NCBI GenBank assembly: GCA_964628935.1
Contig: CAZVOE010000108.1
Coordinates: 1 to 10,213, forward strand
Length of the DNA stretch: 10,213 bases
Direction of reading: 5' to 3'
DNA from: CAYLHQ01 sp964628935
Lineage (GTDB): Bacteria > Acidobacteriota > Polarisedimenticolia > Polarisedimenticolales > DASRJG01
Shown: one piece after another, positions 1 through 6,117 of the stretch
Layout: each line of letters opens with the position of its first letter
Position numbering within the stretch: the first letter of the stretch is position 1
The notes under the pieces: generated by a model
Told to the model about the DNA's origin: nothing
Seen by the model: the letters and a program-made list of their open reading frames with translations, nothing else
The model's database searches: none
Position numbers and translations under genes: made by a program

Positions 1-1083
1 CCTCGCCTCGACGATTCGGCACCGCGCGACCGCCTCGAGGTCGGCGTGCTCGTACGCGATCCGTGCGGCCTCGTCGAGGAGATCCCGCGCGCGCGCGCGA
101 TCGCGCGGCTCCTTCAGGGTGAGAACCTCGGCGAGGTAGCGCATCGCCACGAGACGATTCGACAGATCTCCTCCCGCTTCGAGGCGCTCGATCGCCTCCG
201 CGAGCTTCGCCCGGATCTCCTCTCCGTCGGGCGCGAGCTGGGCCCGGTACAGCGCGATCGAGCCGAGGATCCTCGAGTTCCCGCCCGCGCGGGCGACGAC
301 TTCCGCCCGATCGAGCAGCGCGCCGATGGTCGCTCGCTGCGCGTCGGTGAAATCGCCGCGGGCGATGCTCTGGGCGGTCAGAAGGACGAGGTTGGCGAGA
401 GGGGCGGCCGCCTCGTAAAGGTCTCCCTCCGACTCCAGGATCGCCGCTTCCGTGCGGTATTCGGCGAGCGACTCGTCCCATCGTCCGCGAGCCCACGCGA
501 GAGCCCCGCGAGCGGAGTGCCAGGCCGCGCGATCGGCGGCGCTTCCCGACGTCTCGACCCACGATCGCGCGCGCTCGAGGTGCGCTTCCGCCTCGGCGTG
601 GTCCGATCGCCGGAACGCTTGCCATGCCTCCCGGATCGCGAGATCGGCGGCGAGTGCCGCATCGCCGGTCTTCTCCACGAGCTTCCGTGCGGCGGCGAGG
701 TGTCGCGACGCATCGTCCGTTCGGCCCGCGCGTTGGAGCGCCGCCGCCCACTCGAGACGCGCCCGCGCCTCGTAGTGCTCTTGCCCGGCTTCCTCGAAAC
801 CGCGGATCGCTTCCTCGTAGAGCGCCCCGGCGCGTTTTCCGCCGAGCGCGGTGTCGAGAGCGGCGATCGTCCAACGCGCGAGGGCGTTTCCGGGGTCGAC
901 CGCGAGGAACCCCTCCAGCCGGGACACGGCGAGGGAATGCGCTCCGGTGCGGTTCGAGACCTCCCGGAAGCAGCGGTAGCCGTCTTCGGCTCGCGGGTCC
1001 TCGCTCACCCGAGCGGCGCACGCGTCCAGGTCGAACCCGGACGCAAGCGCCGCCAGGGCCATCGCGAAGCCCGCTCCGAGCAT
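1..1083 (-). CDS. Exported TPR protein, N-terminal 361 residues (possible CHAT-domain protein, cut by window edge)
   Basis: The frame is open from the ATG at 1083 to the left edge, giving 361 residues with no stop. An in-frame TAG at 1096-1098 and a GGAGG four bases before the ATG fix the start. Residues 1-17 are hydrophobic but lack a basic n-region, so the export signal is weak; C22 and C38 close behind could form a disulfide, which would fit a periplasmic location. From about residue 50 onward the chain is Ala/Glu/Arg-rich helical repeat, with TPR-like units near residues 101-139, 142-180 and 182-220 at about 40-residue spacing. The gene follows an anti-sigma gene by 19 bp and is the third gene of the sigma operon. 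In Acidobacteriota and myxobacteria, TPR proteins in this position often end in a CHAT (caspase-like) peptidase domain; that is known of the context, and here only inferred because the C-terminus is missing. Confidence 0.8.
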   Translation of the reverse strand, partial: MLGAGFAMALAALASGFDLDACAARVSEDPRAEDGYRCFREVSNRTGAHSLAVSRLEGFLAVDPGNALARWTIAALDTALGGKRAGALYEEAIRGFEEAGQEHYEARARLEWAAALQRAGRTDDASRHLAAARKLVEKTGDAALAADLAIREAWQAFRRSDHAEAEAHLERARSWVETSGSAADRAAWHSARGALAWARGRWDESLAEYRTEAAILESEGDLYEAAAPLANLVLLTAQSIARGDFTDAQRATIGALLDRAEVVARAGGNSRILGSIALYRAQLAPDGEEIRAKLAEAIERLEAGGDLSNRLVAMRYLAEVLTLKEPRDRARARDLLDEAARIAYEHADLEAVARCRIVEAR

Positions 1084-1102
1084 GGGACCTCCCTTCTAGG
1101 CG

Positions 1103-1732
1103 TTACCGCACGCGCACCGAGAAGGTCGCCGAGCGGACTCTCCGACCGTTCGCGCCCACCGCCTCCACCTGCCAGAGGATCGCGTCGCCGGACGCGGTCT
1201 TGTCGATCACTTCCGGAGGAACGAGGTACTCCGCGCGCTCGAGCCCGCGGACGACGGCCAGGACTTCGAGGTTCCCCCGGGCGATCGTGAGATCGTACCG
1301 GGCGCCTTCGATCTCCGACCAGCGCAGGACGACGGGAGCCCCACGAGCGACGGTCGCTTGCGGGTCGAACGCGCGGATCGAGACCTCGACCGTGTCCCGG
1401 AACTCCGAAGGAGAGGGGGGGACCACCCCCGGGTCCCGGAGCAGCGCGACGAGCGAAAGGACGACGACCGCGGCCGCGGCGGCCCAGACGGTCCATCGCG
1501 CGACGGAGACCCGAGGTGCAGCCTTCGGGACCGCTCCGGCCTCCCGCGCGAGGCGCAGGGCCTCCCGGCACGCGCCGCAGCCAACGGCATGGAGACCGAC
1601 CGTACGGGCGCGCGCCGCTCCGAGTCTCCCGGAGGCGAGGTCCCACAGAGTCCCGGGATCGGGGCAGTCGCTCGTCGCGGGTGCCTCCGCGTCCCGCTCC
1701 GCCAGGGCTTCTCGAAGCCTCTCGTCGCTCAC
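1103..1732 (-). CDS. Membrane-anchored zinc-finger anti-sigma-like protein with periplasmic Ig-like domain
   Basis: This 209-residue protein probably binds the ECF sigma factor encoded just upstream and holds it at the membrane. The N-terminal 60 residues carry C23 and an H48-x3-C52-x2-C55 motif, the pattern of zf-HC2 anti-sigma domains. Residues about 80-98 form a single Ala/Val/Leu-rich membrane helix following basic residues. After a Pro-rich linker, residues about 108-209 form a beta-rich domain with a 'VVLRWSEIEGARYDLTI' stretch typical of Ig/fibronectin-like folds. The start is GTG at 1732: its GTGA overlaps the TGA stop of the sigma gene, implying translational coupling, and an AAGGGG lies 8 bases before it. 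A longer reading from 1906 would add 58 low-complexity residues inside the sigma gene and is rejected. The gene is followed 19 bp later by the TPR gene. Direct sigma binding is inferred from order and motif. Confidence 0.82.
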   Translation of the reverse strand: MSDERLREALAERDAEAPATSDCPDPGTLWDLASGRLGAARARTVGLHAVGCGACREALRLAREAGAVPKAAPRVSVARWTVWAAAAAVVVLSLVALLRDPGVVPPSPSEFRDTVEVSIRAFDPQATVARGAPVVLRWSEIEGARYDLTIARGNLEVLAVVRGLERAEYLVPPEVIDKTASGDAILWQVEAVGANGRRVRSATFSVRVR

Positions 1733-2259
1733 GCGTCGAACCCCTTCTCCCGCAGGCAATCCCGGAGCGCCACGAGCCCCCGGTGCAGGAGATTTCGGAC
1801 CGTCTTCTCTCCCCAGTCGAACATCCTCGCGATCTCCTGGGCTCCGTACCCCATGAGGTGGAACCCGACGACCGTCCTCCTCGCGTCCGGCAGGGTCCCG
1901 AGGCATCCCTCGGTGGCCTCTCCGAGCTCTCGCAACCGCTCATGAGTCTCGGGGTTCTGCGGATCCGGCGGATCGAATCCGCTCGGATCCGCTTCCTCCC
2001 AGGAGACTTCCGGCCGCCGCCTCACTTTCCGGATCTCGTCGACCGTGGCCGAGTAGGCGACCTTCCACAGGTAGGACGACGGAGGCGGGGGGTTTGACTC
2101 ACCGAGGCGTTCCGATTCGAGGACGCGGAGGAGGGCGTTCTGGACGATGTCCTCGCTCCTCGAGCGGAGCCACGGGGGCAAGACCCGGCGGACGGAGCGG
2201 ATGAGGCGGTCTCGGACTTCCTCGAAGTCGACGTGAGCGTCCGGCTCGCCGGGGACCAT
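1729..2259 (-). CDS. ECF-type RNA polymerase sigma factor (sigma-70 family)
   Basis: This 176-residue protein has the two-domain layout and length of ECF sigma factors, which direct RNA polymerase to a stress- or signal-specific regulon. Residues about 12-82 match region 2, including 'SEDIVQNALLRVLE' and the 'SYLWKVAYSATVDEIRKVRRR' segment used in -10 contact. Residues about 118-172 match region 4, with the helix-turn-helix 'YGAQEIARMFDWGEKTVRNLL' at 138-158. Region 2 and region 4 are joined by an acidic, Pro-rich linker. The ATG at 2259 is preceded by GAGGGGG at a suitable distance. It is the first gene of a three-gene minus-strand operon; the next gene is a zinc-finger membrane protein, the classic partner arrangement. 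A good -10 box (TATACT) lies about 50 bp upstream. The ECF subgroup and the target genes cannot be told from sequence alone. Confidence 0.9.
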   Translation of the reverse strand: MVPGEPDAHVDFEEVRDRLIRSVRRVLPPWLRSRSEDIVQNALLRVLESERLGESNPPPPSSYLWKVAYSATVDEIRKVRRRPEVSWEEADPSGFDPPDPQNPETHERLRELGEATEGCLGTLPDARRTVVGFHLMGYGAQEIARMFDWGEKTVRNLLHRGLVALRDCLREKGFDA

Positions 2260-2308
2260 CGGGTTCCCCCTCGCTCGTCGTGTCGTCCGAAGTCGATGGT
2301 GCGACCGG

Positions 2309-2314
2309 AGTATA
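2309..2314 (-). promoter_or_regulatory. Candidate -10 element for the sigma operon
   Basis: On the minus strand this reads TATACT, five of six matches to TATAAT, and stands out in very GC-rich DNA. It would start transcription near 2302, leaving about 43 bases of leader before the sigma gene ATG at 2259. No good -35 hexamer is seen at 16-18 bp; a GGAA lies upstream but at the wrong distance for a standard ECF promoter. So the -10 is plausible, but whether the gene uses the housekeeping sigma or its own product is unresolved. Confidence 0.4.
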
Positions 2315-2419
2315 CCGCCGCCGATCTTCCGGGGTGAGTCAGTCGGCCCTTTCGGGCGTCGCTCTCGATCGACGCGGATGGCGCGGGAGCAGGCCTGCCC
2401 CCGACGCCCGGGACGTGAC

Positions 2420-2434
2420 GGTCCGCGGGGGACC
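2420..2434 (+). repeat. Small inverted repeat in the leader of the DUF5671-type gene
   Basis: GGTCC (2420-2424) and GGACC (2430-2434) flank a five-base loop GCGGG. It lies 31 bases before the chosen start at 2466. A short leader hairpin or operator is possible. The rest of the 206-bp divergent gap (2260-2465) shows no convincing plus-strand promoter. Confidence 0.3.
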
Positions 2435-2465
2435 TTCTCGGGTGTACCTTATGCACGGGGCTCCC

Positions 2466-3527
2466 ATGAACGCCGACCTGAGCGCCTTCCTCGAACACGC
2501 CCGCTCGCGGGGGCTCGATCACGCCACGATCCGAATGCTTCTCCTTTCCGCGGGGTGGAAGGAAAAGGACGTCGCCAAGGCCCTCGCCGAGCACTCCCTC
2601 GCGCTTCCCGTTCCCGCCCCCCCCGATGGGGGGGGCGCCCGAGACACGTTCCTCCACCTGACGGCGTTCGCGGCGCTCTATTCCGCCGCAATCGCCTCCG
2701 TGTCGCTCCTCTTTCATTTCATCCACCTTCTCCTTCCCGATCCCGCGTTCCGGCTGGAAGGGATGCAGCAGGTCTACGCGCTGCAAGGAGTGCGGTGGTC
2801 CGTCGCGATCGTGATCGTCGCCTTCCCGCTCTTCCTCTTCACGTCGCGCCTCCTCTTGAAGGAAATCCGCGTTCAGCCGGAGAAGTCCTGGAGCGGGGTG
2901 CGGCGGTGGCTCACGTATCTGACCCTGTTCGTCGCCGCGACCGCCCTCGGAGCGGACTTCATCACCCTCCTCTTTTTCTTCCTGGAGGGAGAGATCTCCC
3001 TTCGGTTTCTCCTCAAGGTGCTCTCGGTGGCCCTCGTCGCCGGAATGGTTTTCGTCTACTACGTGCGGACGGTGCGGATTCCCGCGGCGAGCTTGGCGTC
3101 GAGTCGGATGCACCGCGGGTTCGCCGTCGCAGCGTCGGTGCTCACGGCCGGGATCCTGATCGGCGGACTCATCGTGGCGGGCTCGCCGGCCGCCGAGCGG
3201 ATGCGGAAGCTCGACGAGCGCCGGGTGCAGGACCTGCAGGCGATCGAAAGCGCGATCGCCGGGATCTGTCTGGGTCGCGATCGGGGCGAGGAACCCGAGA
3301 TGAAGCGGCCCCTTCCCGCGACGCTCGCCGAGATCGTCCAAGAGGCTCGAGAGAGCCGACCGTCGATCGTCGACCCCGAACGCGGAACGACCTACGAGTA
3401 CACGATCACCGGCGAAACGACCTACGAGCTGTGCGCCACCTTCGACCGGGTTCGCGATGTGTCTTGGGACGCGCGCTGGAACCACCCCGCCGGCCGTCAC
3501 TGTTTCGCGCTGGACGTGATGGATTAG
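2466..3527 (+). CDS. Multi-pass membrane protein, DUF5671-type, with N-terminal helical and C-terminal soluble domains
   Basis: The 353-residue protein has three parts. Residues 5-43 form a small helical domain with the pattern 'FLEHARSRGLDHATIRMLLL..GW', resembling UBA-like or short linker domains often placed before DUF5671. After a Pro/Gly linker, five membrane helices are visible at about 62-90, 111-131, 148-172, 181-199 and 219-240; the first, ending in 'LLFHFIHLLLPD', resembles DUF5671. Residues 241-353 are soluble; the stretch with 'PLPATLAEIV', 'TTYEYTITG' and 'TYELCATF' resembles the C-terminal segment of these families and of pseudopilin-like proteins. The ATG at 2466 was chosen because the conserved domain begins there; an in-frame ATG at 2451 would add five residues and neither has a strong ribosome site. 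The function is unknown. It converges on ahcY with an 11-bp gap and is divergent from the sigma operon. Confidence 0.85.
   Translation: MNADLSAFLEHARSRGLDHATIRMLLLSAGWKEKDVAKALAEHSLALPVPAPPDGGGARDTFLHLTAFAALYSAAIASVSLLFHFIHLLLPDPAFRLEGMQQVYALQGVRWSVAIVIVAFPLFLFTSRLLLKEIRVQPEKSWSGVRRWLTYLTLFVAATALGADFITLLFFFLEGEISLRFLLKVLSVALVAGMVFVYYVRTVRIPAASLASSRMHRGFAVAASVLTAGILIGGLIVAGSPAAERMRKLDERRVQDLQAIESAIAGICLGRDRGEEPEMKRPLPATLAEIVQEARESRPSIVDPERGTTYEYTITGETTYELCATFDRVRDVSWDARWNHPAGRHCFALDVMD
2615..2637. repeat. C8-GAT-G8 perfect hairpin within a coding region
   Basis: Eight C (2617-2624), GAT, and eight G (2628-2635) form a perfect inverted repeat, and one more G-C and one C-G pair extend it to a 10-bp stem with a three-base loop. 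It encodes the linker (A-P-P-D-G-G-G-A, about residues 51-58) between the N-terminal helical domain and the first membrane helix of the membrane protein. Both homopolymers are frame-critical: a change of one base in either would detach the membrane part. Confidence 0.9.
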
Positions 3528-3538
3528 GGGCCATTCCG

Positions 3539-5041
3539 CTAGTACCGGTAGTGGTCCGGCTTGTACGGCCCCTCGACGGGGACGCCGAGGTAGTCCGCCT
3601 GATCCTGGGTGAGCCGCGTGAGCTTCACGCCGAGGTGGTCGAGGTGGAGCCGCGCGACCTCCTCGTCGAGCCGTTTCGAGAGCGTGTAGACCTTCTTCTC
3701 GTACGTTCCCGCGTTCGCCGCGAGATCCATCTGCGCGAGCACCTGGTTCGTGAACGACGCCGACATCACGAACGACGGGTGCCCCGTGGCGCAGCCGAGA
3801 TTGAGAAGACGCCCCTCCGCGAGGACGAGAATCGACTTTCCGTCGGGGAAGACGAACTCGTCGTACTGCGGCTTGATGTTCACCCGTTCGATTCCGGGGA
3901 CCTTCCTGAGCCCCGCCATGTCGACCTCGTTGTCGAAGTGCCCGATGTTCCCGACGATCGCCTTGTTCTTCATCCGTCTCATGTGTTCGACACGGATGAC
4001 GTTCTTGTTCCCGGTGCTCGTAATGAAGATGTCGGCATAGTCGACGACGTCCTCGACGGTCTTGACCTCGTACCCTTCCATCGATGCCTGGAGGGCGCAG
4101 ATCGGGTCGATCTCGGTCACGATCACCCGGCAACCCTGGCCGCGGAGCGCCTGCGCACACCCCTTTCCGACCTCGCCGTACCCGCACACGACCGCAACTT
4201 TCCCCGCGAGCATCACGTCGGACGCCCGGTTCAGGCCGTCGATGATCGAGTGGCGGCAGCCATAGATGTTGTCGAACTTCGACTTCGTGACCGAATCGTT
4301 GACGTTGATCGCGGGGAAGAGAAGAGTCCCCGCCTTCATCATCTGGTAAAGCCGGTTCACCCCCGTGGTGGTCTCCTCGCTCACGCCCTTGATCTCCGCG
4401 GCGACGCGGGTCCAGAGCTTCGGGTCCTTCGCAATCGACTCCGAAAGGGCGGCGAGGATCACCCCCCACTCCTCCGGTTCCGTCGTGGGATCGAACGCGG
4501 GGACCTTTCCCGCCTTTTCGAACTCCACTCCCTTGTGGACGAAGAGGGTCGCGTCGCCGCCGTCGTCGACGATGAGCGTCGGGCCTTTCCCGTCCGGCCA
4601 GACGAGCGCCTCCTTCGTGCACCACCAATACTCTTGAAGGGTCTCCCCCTTCCAGGCGTAGACCGGAATGCCTCGTGGATCGGCGACGGTCCCGCCGGTT
4701 TCGGGGCGGCCGACGACGACCGCCGCCGCGGCGTGGTCCTGCGTCGAGAAGATGTTGCACGAGACCCATCGGACGTCGGCGCCGAGCTCGGCGAGCGTCT
4801 CGATGAGCACCGCGGTCTGCACGGTCATGTGCAGGCTCCCCATGATCCGCTGACCGGCGAGGGGCTTCTGGGGAGCGTACTTCTTTCGGACCGCCATCAG
4901 CCCGGGCATCTCGTGTTCGGCGAGGCGGATCTCCTTCCTTCCGAACTCGGCGAGCGAAAGGTCGGCCACCCGGTACGGCGCGCGGCCGACTCTCGCGGCG
5001 GCGACGTAGGGGTGGGTCTTCTCTCCCACGACGGTCGACAT
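3539..5041 (-). CDS. ahcY: Adenosylhomocysteinase (S-adenosylhomocysteine hydrolase)
   Basis: This cytoplasmic, NAD-dependent enzyme splits S-adenosylhomocysteine, the inhibitory by-product of SAM-dependent methylation, into adenosine and homocysteine for methionine resynthesis. The 500-residue sequence is complete. Recognisable are 'GSLHMTVQTAVLIETL' with H71, 'DDGGD' at 159-163, E223 in 'SEETTTGVNRLY', and 'NVNDSVTKSKFDN' with K253 and D257, matching the known catalytic set. The NAD-binding glycine motif GYGEVGKG lies at 287-294, 'GHFDNEVD' at 367-374, and the chain ends in KPDHYRY as in the family. About 50 extra residues between H71 and E223, relative to the mammalian enzyme, are typical of the long bacterial form. 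The ATG at 5041 has GGAGGAGG nine bases upstream. The gene lies 46 bp after the ArsR-methyltransferase gene on the same strand, probably as one transcript. Confidence 0.98.
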   Translation of the reverse strand: MSTVVGEKTHPYVAAARVGRAPYRVADLSLAEFGRKEIRLAEHEMPGLMAVRKKYAPQKPLAGQRIMGSLHMTVQTAVLIETLAELGADVRWVSCNIFSTQDHAAAAVVVGRPETGGTVADPRGIPVYAWKGETLQEYWWCTKEALVWPDGKGPTLIVDDGGDATLFVHKGVEFEKAGKVPAFDPTTEPEEWGVILAALSESIAKDPKLWTRVAAEIKGVSEETTTGVNRLYQMMKAGTLLFPAINVNDSVTKSKFDNIYGCRHSIIDGLNRASDVMLAGKVAVVCGYGEVGKGCAQALRGQGCRVIVTEIDPICALQASMEGYEVKTVEDVVDYADIFITSTGNKNVIRVEHMRRMKNKAIVGNIGHFDNEVDMAGLRKVPGIERVNIKPQYDEFVFPDGKSILVLAEGRLLNLGCATGHPSFVMSASFTNQVLAQMDLAANAGTYEKKVYTLSKRLDEEVARLHLDHLGVKLTRLTQDQADYLGVPVEGPYKPDHYRY

Positions 5042-5050
5042 CTTCGTTTT

Positions 5051-5058
5051 CCTCCTCC
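5051..5058 (-). promoter_or_regulatory. Strong ribosome binding site of ahcY
   Basis: GGAGGAGG on the minus strand, nine bases before the ATG at 5041. It is the strongest Shine-Dalgarno in the window and supports this start. The 46-bp gap back to the regulator gene has room for translation signals but shows no riboswitch or clear promoter. Confidence 0.7.
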
Positions 5059-5087
5059 CGCGGCGGGACCTCCCGGCGGGTCTGCGA

Positions 5088-6053
5088 TCATCCTAGAGAA
5101 ACTCGCGGCTTCACGCCGCGCGCGACGAAAAGCGAAGGTCCCCTCGCGCTCGGCGAGGGAGCGAGCGGCCTCACGAGAACCTCGTGGAGGCCGGTTTCCC
5201 GCAAGAGCCCGGCCATCGCCGGCTCCGCGAATCCCAGCCAGACGTGTCCCATGCTCCGGCGGTACTCCTCCCGGTCGTGCGGAAGCATGTCCACCACGAG
5301 GAGACGCCCCCCCGGCGCGAGCGCGCGGGCCGCCTCCGCGAGGACGCGGGCCGGCTCGGACACGTGGTGCAAGACGAGGACGAGGGTGGCGGCGTCGAGC
5401 GCACCGTCCCCGATCGGAAGCGCTTCGAGCGCCCCGCTCCGCAGCTCCACGTGGGGAAAAGCCGCCAGCCGCTTCCGGGCGGCCCGGAGCATCGCCGCCG
5501 AACCGTCCACGGCGACGACGCGCCGCACGTAGGGGGCGATCGCCTCGGCGACTCGCCCCGTGCCGCAGCCGAGATCGCCCACCACGCAACCCGGTTCGAG
5601 GAGAGCGGGAAGCGAAGCGAGGAAGAAGCCGTCCCCGAACAGCGCGTCGCGGAGCCGGTCCCACCTCCTCGCCCCGCTTCGGAAAAACCGCTCGGAACGC
5701 GAACGGCGCGCGGCGAGCACCGTGCGGAGGCGGCGCGCGTCGCCCTGCCCCGCGACCGATGCGGCGAGTTCCTTCCGCACGAGGAGCCAGAGGGAACGAG
5801 CATGGGAGTCCATCCCCCCATCGACGAAGCGGTACTTCCGGCTCGTTCCCACGGCCTCCGCGTCCACCCACCCGGTTTCCGCGAGGACCTTCAGATGCCG
5901 GCTCACGTTGGGCTGCGGAAGCTGGACGACCGCGCAGAGCTCCTTGACGGTCAGCGCGGTTCCCTCGAGGAGGAGCAGGATCCGCCCGCGCGCGGGGTCG
6001 CCGAGGACGCGCATCTGGTCGAGGAGGGCGGGTCGCCGGGGCATGGGCTCCAT
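5088..6053 (-). CDS. ArsR-family HTH regulator fused to a SAM-dependent methyltransferase domain
   Basis: The 321-residue protein joins an N-terminal ArsR/SmtB winged helix (about 8-80, with 'MRVLGDPARGRILLLLE' and recognition helix 'LPQPNVSRHLKVLAETGWV') to a C-terminal class I methyltransferase. Motif I is DLGCGTG at 160-166, followed by 'VVAVDGSAAML' and 'LVLHHVSEPARVLAEAARALAPGG'; 'HVWLGF' near the C-terminus recurs in this fusion family. No metal-binding cysteine pair (CxC) of metal-sensing ArsR proteins is seen. It directly precedes ahcY. In Proteobacteria, SahR, an ArsR-family regulator, controls methionine/SAM-cycle genes in response to SAH, so this protein probably senses SAM or SAH through the methyltransferase fold; that is inference. 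The start is ATG 6053 or ATG 6044. Extending to 6284 is rejected, since that would run into the upstream TPR gene and cross the promoter. Confidence 0.9.
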   Translation of the reverse strand: MEPMPRRPALLDQMRVLGDPARGRILLLLEGTALTVKELCAVVQLPQPNVSRHLKVLAETGWVDAEAVGTSRKYRFVDGGMDSHARSLWLLVRKELAASVAGQGDARRLRTVLAARRSRSERFFRSGARRWDRLRDALFGDGFFLASLPALLEPGCVVGDLGCGTGRVAEAIAPYVRRVVAVDGSAAMLRAARKRLAAFPHVELRSGALEALPIGDGALDAATLVLVLHHVSEPARVLAEAARALAPGGRLLVVDMLPHDREEYRRSMGHVWLGFAEPAMAGLLRETGLHEVLVRPLAPSPSARGPSLFVARGVKPRVSLG

Positions 6054-6068
6054 TCGTAAATTCGGATG
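6051..6068. promoter_or_regulatory. Imperfect dyad overlapping the regulator start codon (candidate operator)
   Basis: CATTCGTAAATTCGGATG reads as CATnCGnAnnTnCGnATG, with 12 of 18 positions (six of nine base pairs) symmetric. It lies directly downstream of the -10 box and covers the ATG at 6053, where a repressor would block initiation. It is candidate autoregulation by the ArsR-type protein; by size alone, chance cannot be excluded. Confidence 0.35.
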
Positions 6069-6069
6069 G

Positions 6070-6098
6070 AGTATTGAATAGGCCCGAGCGTCTGTCAA
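6070..6098 (-). promoter_or_regulatory. Sigma-70-type promoter of the ArsR-methyltransferase/ahcY unit
   Basis: On the minus strand a perfect -35 TTGACA (6093-6098) is followed by a 17-bp spacer and a -10 AATACT (6070-6075; four of six matches). The predicted start of transcription is near 6063, only about 10 bases before the ATG at 6053, so the mRNA is nearly leaderless, and no ribosome site is seen before that ATG. This is the best promoter in the window, in the short gap between the TPR gene and the regulator. Confidence 0.65.
6072..6080. promoter_or_regulatory. TATT-N-AATA dyad on the -10 region (candidate ArsR-family operator)
   Basis: TATTGAATA is a perfect inverted repeat with one central base, unusually AT-rich for this DNA. 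It overlaps the -10 hexamer and the 3' part of the spacer. ArsR-family sites often have AT-rich dyads placed on the core promoter, so it could be part of the regulator's own binding site, alone or with the dyad at 6051-6068. The link is inferred from position. Confidence 0.35.
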
Positions 6099-6117
6099 GA
6101 GTCGATGCCAGTCCCCT

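Noticed and set aside
46..1290. A 414-codon open frame on the plus strand opposite the TPR gene
   Set aside because: It mirrors the codon pattern of the minus-strand TPR gene, has no recognisable domain and crosses the gene junction at 1083-1105.
1733..1906. N-terminal extension of the anti-sigma protein to an ATG at 1906
   Set aside because: The extra 58 residues are out of frame within the sigma gene and look like shadow sequence; the zinc-finger domain starts after the GTG at 1732.
3528..3538. Bidirectional terminator between the convergent DUF5671-type gene and ahcY
   Set aside because: The gap is 11 bp and no hairpin with a U-run on either strand is visible; the nearby TACCGGTA palindrome (3543-3550) lies in the last ahcY codons and has only a tiny stem.
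2022..4769. A 915-codon open frame on the minus strand across ahcY and the DUF5671-type gene
   Set aside because: It is out of frame with both real genes and of Arg/Gly/His-rich composition without recognisable motifs.
5042..5087. SAH riboswitch upstream of ahcY
   Set aside because: The gap is only 46 bp and I cannot see the conserved core or pairing of an SAH riboswitch; it contains the ribosome site and simple GC-rich repeats only.
2378..5947. A 1189-codon open frame on the plus strand antisense to ahcY and the regulator
   Set aside because: The translation is Arg/Pro-rich low complexity with no domain, and it is antisense to ahcY, whose identity is certain. High GC content leaves stops rare in shadow frames.
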